Positions 25,001 to 36,556 of a DNA stretch of 64,000 bases are shown piece after piece. The position numbers and the translations under genes were made by a program. Location: assembly GCA_021234155.1 (NCBI GenBank), contig JAJEKV010000095.1:3794621-3858620 (forward strand), in the 5' to 3' direction. A model generated the notes under the pieces. The model worked only from the letters and a program-made list of their open reading frames with translations. It ran no database searches and was not told where the DNA came from. Origin of the DNA: Isoetes taiwanensis (lineage: Eukaryota; Streptophyta; Lycopodiopsida; Isoetales; Isoetaceae). Numbering within the stretch: position 1 is the stretch's first letter; each line of letters opens with the position of its first letter.

Positions 25001-26450
25001 GCACATAACCTTTTAGAGATAAGAAATAAACTTAATCTCTGGTGTTGCGCATTCTTCATTTAATCTCTCTATTCCTGGTACAAGCTAACATTTTTGTTGG
25101 AGATCAGAACATAACAAATAATCATTCTGAGACAGAAGAGAAAAAGGCATCACATGCTCTGGTCAATCTACAATAGCCAGCAACACTTTTCAAAGCCAAG
25201 AAGACAGACAGAGGGAGCAAAGAGGAAGACTCTCTACAAACTTGGAGTGGGCTATATGTTGCAATGGCGATTTAACACAATGCAGATGTATGAGCAGGGA
25301 GCGATAAGATACAAGCACATGCTTTTATCCAACAAACACCTACATTATGGCACATCTTCGCAGCCTCATCTTAACATGCAAGGTATGCCACTCTTCTTTG
25401 TTAATCCATAGGCTAATATCTTGATATGATGGCATCGTACAATATATTTGTTTTTTCATATATTTATGAGTTATTTAAAGCTCAGGATGCCACCAAGCTC
25501 TTATTGCCTATAACTCTTCGTAATTGTATATGTTAAAAAGTAGCAGAGAGCAGCATTTTATTAATGCAATTTGCAAGGTATCACGATACGCCAACAAAGA
25601 TGTAGAAGCATTATAAATTATTGATTGCCTCCACTGCACATGCATGATCCAATAGCTTTTGGCATAAAGAATATGCATAGAAATTCAGTAATACGTGAGG
25701 GCTCATCATGATACCATGGTATATAAGGCAAATGCTACAGAGGTTGCTTTAGTTTAATAAGCCATTCTATGCTTCCCATAATTGTAGAATTATAATAATC
25801 TATCCTTTTGAATATTTGAAAATCAGATACTAGCTTCAGGCAGGGTAAATTTTAAGGGCCCTAAATGTTTTTCTATTCATTTTAAAGTTGGCTAAACCTA
25901 TCAAAAATAAAAGTTCATAAAATTTTTTCTTGGCGAAATTTGATAAAATAAAGCCCTTTAGTTATCTTCCCACTTGGCTAAAATGTAAATTTTATATGAT
26001 ATGAAATTTCGGTTTTAGTGAATTTTTCTTGATCTTCAGCTAAAATGCAACTATTTAACTTCAAACTTTGAGCACTCATTAGTACATAAATGACAACTGA
26101 TTCAATATGTCAAAATGATAACAAAATTGTTCAAAGTACACATCATAAGGAATAAACAATATCATTTAAAGGAGGACACATATTTAAGTTGGGCCAAATG
26201 CATTCAAATGGCTAATTTGGTGCAGGAAGTCCTTTAGGGTCAACAATTGCAAGACGAAGTCAATATTACGTAAAGCTTAAAATGCTCATCTTGACAACTT
26301 GTAGATTTAAATTCAATATCCATCAAAGCATCATGGAGGTAGCTAATGGCGATTTCTAAATGAAAGATGTCCGTGAATATCTTGGGCATGGCTATTTGAA
26401 TTGATCAGGGTGCACCTAATCAGCCTCAGGGAAGGCGATTCAATAGATCA
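22096..26450. other. No supported gene
   Basis: Mixed low-complexity and diverged repeat DNA. Open frames under 165 codons (for example 23736-24224 minus) show no family motif. Diverged copies of the same words recur at about 23390-23480 and 23800-23900 (ATGAAATATTTTC / ATGAAGTATTTTC then GCATG), suggesting an old repeat. 25850-26330 is strongly AT-rich. Confidence 0.4.
22571..22775 (+). repeat. Tandem duplication, period 103 bp
   Basis: CTGGTGTAAACCC starts at 22571 and 22674. The copies share GTGCATCCTTGAATTGTAAT and CCAAATCCGTGAGTTTCCAT almost without change, so the duplication is recent. Confidence 0.9.
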
Positions 26451-26526
26451 TGCAACAAACAATCTCGGCTAAACCCTAAGCATCCAAAAACTTCCCCCTT
26501 TTGGAATGGCTAAATTATGTTTTTTC

Positions 26527-27075
26527 TTAAAAAATCCCATCGATCCGAGACATTGGATCGCCATTCTAGAATGGGACGAGCATGCATGTTTTGCATGCAT
26601 GCGGGCGGCGCATGCCTGTTCTGGTTGGGAGTTCGCTATTTTAGGCGCGTTTCTGCTTCGACTTCTCATCGGCGCTTCCTCTTCTCTCTCAGCAGTACCT
26701 TATTCTCTTTGAATTGTTTTCGAGGCGGGGAGGGGCTCCTTCCCCGCCTGGTTTGGCCAATTGGCGTTTCTTTCATCTTTGTCCGTTCTCGGCCTTTAGC
26801 CTTCATCCTGTGACCTTCGGTCCTCGATCCTAGTTTGTTAAGGAAGTCCTTTGGTATTGGCGGTTTGTTGGTTTCATGCGAGTCCCATTCTAGAATCCCA
26901 TCGATCAAGAGACATCGGATCGCCATTCTAGAATGGGGCGAGCATGCATGTTTTGTATGCATGCGGGCGCGCATGCCCGATTCCAGTTGGGAGTTCGCTA
27001 TTTTAGGCATTTTGCTTCAACTTCTCATCGGGGCTTCCTCTTTCTCTCAAAGATTACCTTATTCTCTTTGAACCC
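26527..27075 (+). repeat. Duplicated block of about 190 bp, plus a partial third copy at 27503
   Basis: The first copy (about 26527-26715) and second copy (about 26890-27075) share ATCGCCATTCTAGAATGGG, GAGCATGCATGTTTTG, TTGGGAGTTCGCTATTTTAG and TACCTTATTCTCTTTGAA. A leader containing GGCGGTTTGTTGGTTTCATG occurs before the second copy (26857) and again alone at about 27503. The block is rich in ATGCATGC palindromes and overlaps small ORFs of about 65-115 codons in several frames. It may be a terminal repeat of an unrecognised element. Confidence 0.6.
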
Positions 27076-27257
27076 ACCCTCCCCCTTCTTTGTTATTTAT
27101 ATTTTTATCGCGTGGCACGCTAGCGTAATCGAGGTTTGGTTTGTCTTGTTGTTTTGTTGGTGATGTGCGTGTACTGGGTTAGCGGCGGCATCCGTTTTCG
27201 ACTTTTCCATTCGTGGGTTTTGGGAGCGATTTTTTTGCCTTACGTTTGTCCAAGCCC

Positions 27258-27342
27258 CTTGCCGAAGGCTTATCACTAGGGTTTTTCCTCGAAAACCCGA
27301 AAGGGCGGGGTTTTTTAATCCCGGTGATAAGCTTTCGGCAGG
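27258..27342. repeat. Inverted repeat (hairpin), 19-bp arms
   Basis: CTTGCCGAAGGCTTATCAC at 27258-27276 pairs with GTGATAAGCTTTCGGCAGG at 27324-27342 with about two mismatches. A nested AAACCCGAAAGGGCGGGGTTT region lies in the loop. No coding context. Confidence 0.65.
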
Positions 27343-27850
27343 TACACTAGCCCAGTCTCTATTAGCATTGTATTTTGTTGGGGTCCAAATGATATAATTG
27401 GATTTTCCCTTTATTTTTTATGGGTAGTTCGCATGTGTGCGGCTACCCACTATCCACCATTGTAGAAAATCTGCTGAGATGAATGAGAAGCAAGTCTAAG
27501 TCGGCGGTTTGTTGGTTTCATGCGAGTCCCATTCTAGAATGACCTTTATTAACTTTAGCCATGAAATTTGGCTAAAGGTCTAAAAAATAGCCATTTGGCG
27601 AATTTTAGCCACTCTTTAATACCCTGGTTTCTGTGTCTGTTACATTTGTTCAGGAAATGCATCCAAGATGTTGGTCCTAGATCTCGGACAAGCTTGGTAC
27701 CTTCACTGCACTAAATAGCACTCTGGAACCTATCATTTCATACCTTGAGAGCTCGAAGAGTGTGTCCTGCACTTGAAAGAGGAATGACATCTATGGATCG
27801 ATTTTTTTATATGTCCCATATTATTTTTGGTACTACATTATACGTGGTTA

Positions 27851-28046
27851 CACTACTACAAAAATAGGTAGAAATGGCACAAAAGTGACTTTTATCCTCC
27901 GCCTTTTAACGGAGCATAAACGTCACTTTTGTGCCATTTTGGGAGCACAAATATCATAAATGGCACAAAAGTGACGTTTATGCTCTGTAAAAAGGCAGAG
28001 GATAAATGTCACTTTTGTGCCATTTCTACCTATTTTTGTAGTAGTG
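27851..28046. mobile_element. 196-bp fold-back MITE with CACTA-type ends
   Basis: The element starts CACTACTACAAAAATAGG and ends CCTATTTTTGTAGTAGTG, and the inverted arms extend through GGCACAAAAGTGAC to near the centre, so almost the whole element pairs with itself. It is flanked by a 3-bp TTA duplication (27848-27850 and 28047-28049). The CACTA start and 3-bp target duplication are hallmarks of the CACTA (En/Spm) superfamily. It has no coding capacity and must have been moved in trans. Confidence 0.88.
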
Positions 28047-28499
28047 TTAGAGTATGATATAATCTTATATCGCCAAAGCTTTTGTGTTGACTGGCTTTCT
28101 TACAATGGCTGCTGTGGAACTCAACTTATGAAATCTTGATGTTTCATTAGATTTTTCAAGTCACTGATAATGTGTCTCTGGTATACTCACATATCAATTT
28201 TGAATTAGCCTGATTTTATAGCATAGTTTGCACACATGAGCTAATGTTTTTTCACGGATTGGACTGCATGTCTTGCAAATTGTAGAGGTATTCATCGAAT
28301 GGATTTGATATGTCAACATTACACCATAAATTATCTGAGGGGCTGGCTATTACATCATTGTAGTGTGCCTTGGGGCCCATTGCATTGAAAATTATGTACA
28401 CTGAGTTTGAAGAATGTCAATCAGGTCCAAATGTAATATTTTGGAATCCTCAAAGCAAATACTAGAATCTACTAATCTGGAAAATATATGGGTTGAAGT

Positions 28500-29220
28500 A
28501 AATCCTTCGCATTTTGCATGTCAAATACCATTTTGAATAGGCCTCAGATTGTTTCTACAGAGAGCCCATGGAATTCATCGAGTGATCAATTCAGGCATAA
28601 TGTATAATTTAAGCCGGTCCTCCTTGCACATGCATGTTCTACACGTTGTTCTGATAAATACAATTATGCCTTCATTTGGTTTGCACAAATTGGTGTGTGT
28701 GTTACATATATTCAGCTTCTTTTGTTGCATAGCAAAGAATATCATTACAAAATCTTCAATGCAATACTTTGCTATCCTCAAGGCGAACGCCAAAATCTAC
28801 TAATATGAAAAATATATGGGTTGCCTTCTAAAGTTGTAAACAAGGTTAACCATATCACTTCATGTACATTGTAATGACACATGAGTGTCCATATTTACTG
28901 AAAAAATTAATAGGAGTACATTATTCATTGTACTAAAGCAAACAAAGATGGGAATTGCAGCTATCATCAAAAAATTTAAAATATAGATTTAAAGTCAAAT
29001 AAATCCTTGGCATTTTGCATGTCAAATAGCATTTTGAATAGGCCTCATATCGTTTCCACGGGTTCCACGACTTTATGGCGCATCCAAAGTTAAATATGGT
29101 GCTTCCCCATACTAGCAACAATGCATTTCATGTTTGTATCCACGGGTTCCACGACTTTATGGCACGTCCAAAGTTAAATATGATGCTTCCCCATACAAAC
29201 AACAATGCATTTCATGTTCG
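28500..29220 (+). repeat. Direct and tandem repeats
   Basis: A segment of about 60 bp including GCATGTCAAATACCATTTTG and AATAGGCCTCA occurs at about 28507 and again near 29008. Immediately after the second, an 84-bp unit (CACGGGTTCCACGACTTTAT, starting 29057 and 29141) is tandemly duplicated with few differences. Confidence 0.8.
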
Positions 29221-31344
29221 GGGCATGCACACCCTCAAAAACCAATCCTCCCCACATCATGCCCTTCCACAATAAGAAATTTTTTTCCTCACTGCCACCA
29301 CTACCAACATCTCTAATAGAATTACTTGACAAAATTTGTCTTCACGAAAGGGAGCATTAAATTCTATGTATTAGATTATATTAGTCTAAATGTCACTGAT
29401 GCTTTAATCTATACAATGACATGATAAGATCATTTTTGTCTAATCAAGCTGTGGCTTGATTGTAATTTGAATAAGTCACGATTTCACATGAGATTGCTTT
29501 TGCACAAAAATGGCACTATGAATACGACATCCCCACCTCACCACATGTTGATAAAACAATAGGCTAGCCCAAATTTACCAAATAAAGACAATGTAGTGTA
29601 ACATATCTATGCTTCAATCTTAAGTTCAAATTCATAATCCTGGAGATATTGGCTTCGTATCTGGTGAATTCTTAAGAACCTTGCCGCCCCCCAAGGTACG
29701 TTGTTTATTCTAACCAAAGATAGAACAACAAACTCCGACAGGGCAAACAACAGACAACAATGTACATTGACAGCTTTCTTAATATATATAATTATTAGGG
29801 ACGCTTCACATGTAATACTAAAACTATTCACATGTTCATGTTTCTTGCCGGGCGGCTCAACGTCCAAGCCGTTGGACGTCAAACTGCTCCAGCAGTTCCA
29901 GATTGAGCGGCTGCTTCAGCGTTTGGACGTCTTGACCTCCGTTTCCAGTCATTTTTGGTCTTCACCTGCAGCAATAGGTAAAATCTTGAAGTTCGGTGGT
30001 GCAAAAACAGTGATGGAGTAGCAAAAACCGGTGATGGTGTAGCATGGCGATGGCGATGTCCAGCATGTGAACGCCCCAAAATTCTTGCCGGAGACGTTCA
30101 CACTGGGGAGGCGCCGGAGACGTTACATGTGAGGCGTCTCTTAGGGGTAAGATGCGATTGGCATATTCGGTTGATTCCTGCCACGTATTTCCGGAGGGAA
30201 AAAATAGAGAAACAAAAACAAATGCCAGAGAAAATGGTGAAAAAGAAAAAAATGGTGGCATGTGGTTCCAGAGGGTTCTCCGCCGCCTTTTCATGTATGC
30301 GGCAGGAGAATTTGGATCGACAGAATTTGGCTCCGGAGCTGCTTATACAATCCTCCCAGCGATCGAAATCCTCAGCCATCGAGCGCAAAATCCAGAAAAG
30401 GAAAACCGCATTGACAGCCGCATACACTTTGACAGCCGCCTTTTTCTCCTGCCGATCCAAATTCGCAGTAGGCCATGTGATTCATTGTCGTAGAAGAACT
30501 CTGTCAAGCAACGACATGTCGAGCAGAGCAAAGCAAAAGGAAAATGGCTTATGGTGTTTATTTTTGCCATCAGAGCACATCGCCTTCTTCTCTGTGAAGG
30601 GTAAGTCATCTTCTGCTTCATTATGCTTCCAAGGTAATTGGATTTAATTAGGATTGGGACTGAGTTCAGTTTTCTTAAAGCAGAAGGCATCGCACGGTCT
30701 TCTGCTTCTAAATCACAGAAGCATCAGAGACTTCTGCTTTCATTTTGTCTGTCTTTAAACTTTGCATTTCGAGTTTTGAGCTTTACTGATGAGCCAGCTT
30801 CGAAATTCGTTGTTGCAAGCTCCTTTAACTTTGACAGGAAAAAAACTAGCATGTTAAAATCAATTGCTAGTTCCAACTAAGTTTATTGAAACACATATCT
30901 GATGATAAATTTGAAAGCTGGGGCTGCGAAACTGTTTTGATTTTGAATCTTCTAATGTGTTGGAGTTTTTTTCAGAAGTAGAAAGCACTCTTAAACCTGG
31001 CAGTTTGGCATGCTTCCTTCTTACCGAATAAGATCAGTCAAGCACTTTGCAACCAACTTGGACCGGCTGTTATCTTCTTGCAGAGGTATTTTTCATTTTT
31101 TTTCCAATACTTAAGTGCCATACACTGGAACAAAAGAAAGTTTTTTCTCACTGGGTTGGGTCAGTTCTCATAACATAGTCTGAAGACTACTCAATTATGG
31201 CAAAGTTTAGATACAGGTGAAAGAAGCAATGGCTTCTTTTTGCACAAAAATGGCGGAACGGTCCTGCCTTAAAATCAAATCTTATTTCATTAGAAGACAT
31301 TGATGAAGAGGTAAAGCTCGCATTACAGAATTTACTTTGAACAG
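29221..31344. other. No supported gene upstream of the TPR exons
   Basis: Several overlapping frames of 80-170 codons on both strands at 29.7-30.9 kb show no family motif. A short frame near 31010-31085 (MLPSYRIRSVKHFATN, ending next to AG/GTATTT) and another near 31250-31311 (NGPALKSNLISLEDIDEE, followed by GTAAAG) could be exons, but neither matches the known N-terminal part of NPG proteins. Confidence 0.3.
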
Positions 31345-32345
31345 ATGCAGTGACAGTGGTAGATGCTGCCTTGGATGAAATAGAGAAATGGGAACAAGGG
31401 CTTCTTCTTCGCACCAAAGCAAAGCTACAGATTGCCAAGGGAAAATTGATGCAAGCAATGGAGACATATAAACTGCTTCTTACACTCATTCAAACTCAAA
31501 GAAAGAGTGTTGGCAAGACAGATGCCAAGAGAAAGGTACGTAACAGCCCTAATGCTTTTCCTTTTAGGTCATGTTCCATTGATTGTAATGCCCACCATGT
31601 TCTCTGCAGACAAGAAATGACAAAACATCTGAGGTTAGTGTATGGCAAGATCTGGCTGCAGTCTATATCACGCTTACACAGTGTCATGATGCAGAAATTT
31701 GTCTTGAGAAAGCTCATGCCCTCAATCCACTTTCTGCAGTTACCTGGAACTCATACGGTATGCTGATCTAAAGCATCGTGCATGTCTGTGATACAGTTTG
31801 ATGTTCTTTTCATATTCAACCCTCCTTTATGTTCAGATGCATTGTTTCATAAAGGCCTATTTTTCAGTGAAAATGTTGTGTCGTCTTTGAAGTTGTAGAG
31901 TTATCAGTTTCTACCACATGGCACTTATACCCTTTTTAGTTCCCCAAGTAGTATAGTTATAAGAATACAATACTACTATCATCTCACTGTTGTTTGGTTC
32001 ATCTTTCCTCTAGGTGTCTTATGTGAATCACGTCAGCAGATTGAGGAAGCATTAAATGCTTATGGCAATGCACTCATCCTGGATCCCGAGAATGTACAGG
32101 CAAAGATGTCTATGGGGGCGTTATTGAACATCATTGGAAAAGACTTTCTGCCTGTAGCAAGAAGCTTTTTGAAGGATGCCCTTCATTTGGAACCAGGAAA
32201 TTATGCTGCTTGGTATCATCTTTTTATTGTTCATGAAGAAGAGGGGCAACTATCTGAGGCAGTTGAATGTTTCCAGGCATCTATTTTGCTGGAAAAAAGG
32301 TCTCCAGTGGAAAGGTTTTTACCCATCTCTGATGAGGATCAGTGA
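31345..32345 (+). CDS. C-terminal exons of an NPG/TTC7-like TPR protein (partial)
   Basis: Three exons (31345-31535, 31610-31757, 32014-32345) join in phase with GT-AG introns and encode about 222 residues ending in a stop. Exon 1 carries VVDAALDEIEKWEQG, LRTKAKLQIAKGKL and AMETYKLLLTLIQTQRKS. Exon 2 carries VWQDLAAVYITLTQCHDAE and CLEKAHALNPLSAVTWNSY. Exon 3 carries EALNAYGNALILDPENVQAK, ARSFLKDALHLEPGNYAAWY and AVECFQASILLEKRSPVE. These are TPR helices of the NO POLLEN GERMINATION (NPG1/NPGR) calmodulin-binding family, which in Arabidopsis acts in a plasma-membrane complex with PI4-kinase alpha. The family is about 700 residues; only its last third is found here. Upstream exons are either beyond a very long intron or lost, so this may be a fragment. 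The coding frame itself has no lesion. Confidence 0.8.
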
Positions 32346-33708
32346 GTCCTTTCTGGATTTCCTCATTGAGATGCCTAAAATTATTGGAATCTCTTCTAAA
32401 GGTCGTTTCATAAGCACATTAGTTCAAGATGTACTGAAAATAAGAATTGCCATGAAATTCATTGGTCCAATGGAGGCCTTTAAAGGGTATACCCTTATGG
32501 TATCTACCTGCAGGCTGCAGGCTGGAGGAAAATTCAAATGTAGAGTTGAAGATTGGTCCTCATGGAAGTATGCATTATCTCCTCTCTTTAGCAAGCTCTT
32601 TGCTAGATCTCAACAACAGGTTGTCAACAAAACCAAAATAGAAGTCCATGTCTGCGATTAAAGATGGCCACAGCTAAGGAAGATCTCATGTCTGGTTTTA
32701 TCAACATCCAGTAGTGGCAAATCAACTTGCTCAATGTGGCATCAATGGTGAGATCTCAACTATTGGGTGCTTGCATTTTTCTATGCGCGATTAATCCATA
32801 AAATAAGTGATTTTAGTTCTATTTTATTTTTGATGTCCATCTTTGTGCATAACAATCGTATTATGTAGGCCCTTTTCAAAAATAAGGATTCATCCCTTAC
32901 AATAGAATAGATATCTTCTGTCATTACCTTTTTATTTACAGATTATCACACTCGGGTATGGTAAAATTGCATCAGAATGTTAGATACTTGCATTTAAATA
33001 GTATTGATGGTCCATTGTTCTCAACTTACAAAAAGGGTGAGAAAGCTAGAATCTCCATACATTCCATATCATTATATCACCTATCACCATGTAGCGTGGT
33101 AAGTTGAGGGAAATTTGTTTTATTTCAAATTGCATACTATACATAATCACATTAAAGGAGTTAACACAAAAATCTGATAAAATTCCCATGCTTCTATGTG
33201 TTTTATGTGTGACAAAAGTGGCTTAAACATGTGGGATTGGACGTTGGTATTGGAACTAAAGAAATGTTCGCGGCGGCCTCATCATTTTTTTTTTATTTTT
33301 TTTTTTAACTAATGTTATAATGTCCTCCATCGTATTTTCTAGGGTGAAGCCCTTGCCCTTGATAAGGTGATTAGTGCCAAAATGCGTGTTCCAAGTTCCT
33401 TTGTTCATTATGAGCTTAGATTGAGTGTCATCAAAAATGGCAATACTGTGGTTTCTTCAGAGACAATAGTTGCTCCTTGCGAAGCTTCTTGCCTGTCTCA
33501 TATGACCACTTTGTGACACGGAAGTAGATTCTGGTTTTTGTCACATTTTTTAAGGGACTCATTCCCATCCACTTGGCTAGAAACCCTTAATTTGTCAGTA
33601 TAAATGGTCATGTAGAAACAAAATTTCGGGGCTATAGTTGTATATGAGAATGTACACAAACTGTAACCAACTTTGATATCTACTTACTATTTGTCACTAT
33701 TTGTCTCA
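32346..33708 (+). other. Downstream of the TPR exons; possible unidentified coding fragments
   Basis: A frame overlapping the last TPR exon continues to 32661 (161 codons) without recognisable motifs. A second stretch at about 33343-33516 begins after TTTTCTAG and encodes VPSSFVHYELRLSVIKNGN before a stop. These could be debris of another gene; I do not recognise it. Confidence 0.25.
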
Positions 33709-34436
33709 TCTCTACATATAGGCAATTTGTAATATTCCATTATTCCTGGAGTGTATTATCATTTCTTGTGTTCTAAATTTTTTCGAGGCCATTAGATTGC
33801 AGTAGTTTATAGGAAATATTCTATGTTAAGGCACTCTAGACCATTCTTGCAAAGAATACGGGGTCAAATAGGCATGTCTTGACTTGCCTCACAGTATGTG
33901 AACTACAATCAACATACATCTCTATCGCCGCATCTCTGAGATCTATTCGACTTAGCACAAAACTTCTTTTGTAGCGGTTTGGAGAAGAGAAATGTTCGCG
34001 GCGGCCGCAAGGCCGCCGCGACAAATTTCTTGTAATATTAATGTAAAAAGGAAATGGCCATATATATAGGCACTAATAGACTCACCACTAATATTTCCGA
34101 TCACAATGAATAGAACATTATTCTTTATAGTGCTATTGATGGATTTGTGTATGTAATCAAGGCTTCAATCAAGGGATGGAGTATGCTAGGAATATTTTCT
34201 TAACATTTCTATCAATTTCATATCATGATGCATTTCACGATGTGACTGGAGATGACTCTTTGGCATTTATATTACAGAGCAAATCAACATAAAATATGCC
34301 ACTCACACCCACACTCACATTCACACCTTCCTTCCTTTTTGGCATTTGTCAAATACGAAAATTGCCACATTCTTTATAGTGGCCAACAATATTTCAAATT
34401 GTAGTAAAGCCCGGCAACGCCGGGCACCATAACTAG
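33709..34436 (+). mobile_element. Candidate non-autonomous Helitron, 728 bp
   Basis: The 3' end shows GCCCGGCAACGCCGGGC (34409-34425), a GC-rich hairpin, followed by 7 bp and CTAG, then T: the standard Helitron 3' terminus. A matching 5' end TCTCTACATATA follows an A at 33709, giving the required A/T insertion site. It encodes no replicase or helicase. The 3' end is convincing; the 5' end is the nearest TCTCTAC match and therefore less certain. Confidence 0.6.
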
Positions 34437-34861
34437 TGTAATATTATATACCGAAGGTGAACCCGGAACTTGCAAAGGCTCCACATCTCAATGGGAGGGG
34501 GTCGTATTATAAAAGGCACATAGTATATAGGATGCGATTGAGTTCACACCGGAAGATGGGGAAAGGATGAAGAGCATTTAGTACTATGGTGCCCAGCATA
34601 TCAAAACTTGAGACAGAGATTTTCTATATCCCAGGTTATCATATTGAGGAACTTTTTTAGATTACCAACACTGCCATTAGTAGTTATCTAATTGAAGCTT
34701 TGAGAAAATCATGTCAAAAATTATAAGTTTCTGTTGAACATTTATGATATAGAGGGGAGTAAGCCCAATGATGTCACCATAGATGACATATTGGAGTGAA
34801 GGGATTGGTTAATTCTTTGATGTATTAGATATATCCTCTAAACCTGATGGTCTCACAGACA

Positions 34862-35035
34862 ATAACACAACTTCATTTCATTCCCTCCCTCCCTCCCTCC
34901 CTCCCTCCCTCTCTCCGGCCACATGCTTCAAAATTTTTTATCTCTCGTGCTATATCGCGAGAGATAATTTTTATACCGTATAGCTTGAGAGACAATGAGA
35001 CACAATTGTCTCTCATTGCTTAACAAGCTAGTTAG
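34862..35035 (+). repeat. (CT)n-containing MITE-like repeat, copy 1 (5' part replaced by a CCCT array)
   Basis: A CCCT microsatellite (about 34883-34911) is followed by CGGCCACATGCTTCAAAA, ATCTCTCGTGCTAT, a GAGAGATAATTTTTATAC block and TTGCTTAACAAG. This is the right half of the same repeat seen at 40.7-41.06 kb. The usual leader left of the array is missing. Confidence 0.65.
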
Positions 35036-35077
35036 GAAAAAAAAAAAAAAAAAAAAAAAAGTTAGTTAACAAACCGG

Positions 35078-35245
35078 CCGGAATGTTTTTTGTGCCCTTT
35101 CTTTTTTTTTTTTTTTCCTATGCAGGCAAAACAGGTATGACAGCTATGGCGCGGCTATGGCGACCGGAATGTTTTTTGTGCCTTTTCTTTTTCCTATGCA
35201 GGCAAAGCAAGTCGCGGCAGCTATGGCGCGGCTATGGCGGCTACA
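35078..35245 (+). repeat. Tandem duplication, period 86 bp
   Basis: CCGGAATGTTTTTTGTGCC starts at 35078 and 35164. The copies share CCTATGCAGGCAAA and CAGCTATGGCGCGGCTATGG and differ in the length of a T run. Confidence 0.8.
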
Positions 35246-35984
35246 GTATATCTGCATAGTAGCTAAATAAACAAAAAAATTGAGATGGGGTTATTCCGGG
35301 TCCTAGCTGAAGATGAAGCAATTGATGCATCGGATCATCTGATTCAGATAAAAACTTGAGGATTTGAAGCTTCAGTAGTTCGCAGATATGGCCATTGATG
35401 AACAAGCCTCAGAAATCTCAGAAGTATATCTCAGAAATATCAGAAATACAGTTTCAGCAGGGCCATGGATTGCATACAGTTTCGGCATATACTGTTTCGG
35501 CAGGTTATGGATATGCAACTGTGCTGTGGGTATTAAATCTTCTCTTCATAACAAAGCCTTCACTCTTTGTTGATAGTTTCCATGTAATCTGATTATAAGG
35601 GCCAGAGATTACTTCTGCAGCAACCGAAGCATCTGCTTTTTCAGCCTCACCTCTGGTTCTCAATTCTGATCCAAACCCAACTGCACAATCCATGCAAAAA
35701 CCTAAGTTGAAGCTCCTGGAGCTGTCGATTTTAGATTCTAAGACGAATTTTTGGCACATAGCTATGAAGAACTTGAGATATAGCTTCGGAAAAAGACAGC
35801 AACGCTTGTTGAAGCCCTGTTTGTAGCTTATCTGAACTTTGAAACTCAATGTTCGAAATCAAGAACAAGCAGAGTAACAAAAAACAGAGTAACCGAAAAC
35901 GCTGGAATTGTGATGCGTTGCCCGGAAAAAGAAAACTTCGTAGGCCCTCCCTTAACAACCAATAAGTAATGGAAACCCCCAACA

Positions 35985-36352
<368 letters not shown>

Positions 36353-36556
36353 GCAGAATTTTTGCTGTTTGCCGGATTTTCGATCGTGCATCAATTCCGG
36401 CCGACGAGAGAAAATGTGGGATAATTCGATCGTAACGTTCAATTCGGGCGCCAAATTGTGGGATATTCAAGCCTGTTTTTCTTGGTTCGGCGGGCTATGT
36501 GGGATAATTCATTTCTAGTTTTGCCTTCCCATTCTTTCGATTCCGGCCACTAAACC

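Noticed and set aside
29701..30690. Overlapping ORFs of 90-170 codons as the missing N-terminal exons of the TPR gene
   Set aside because: None shows TPR helices or NPG N-terminal motifs, and several frames on both strands are equally open.
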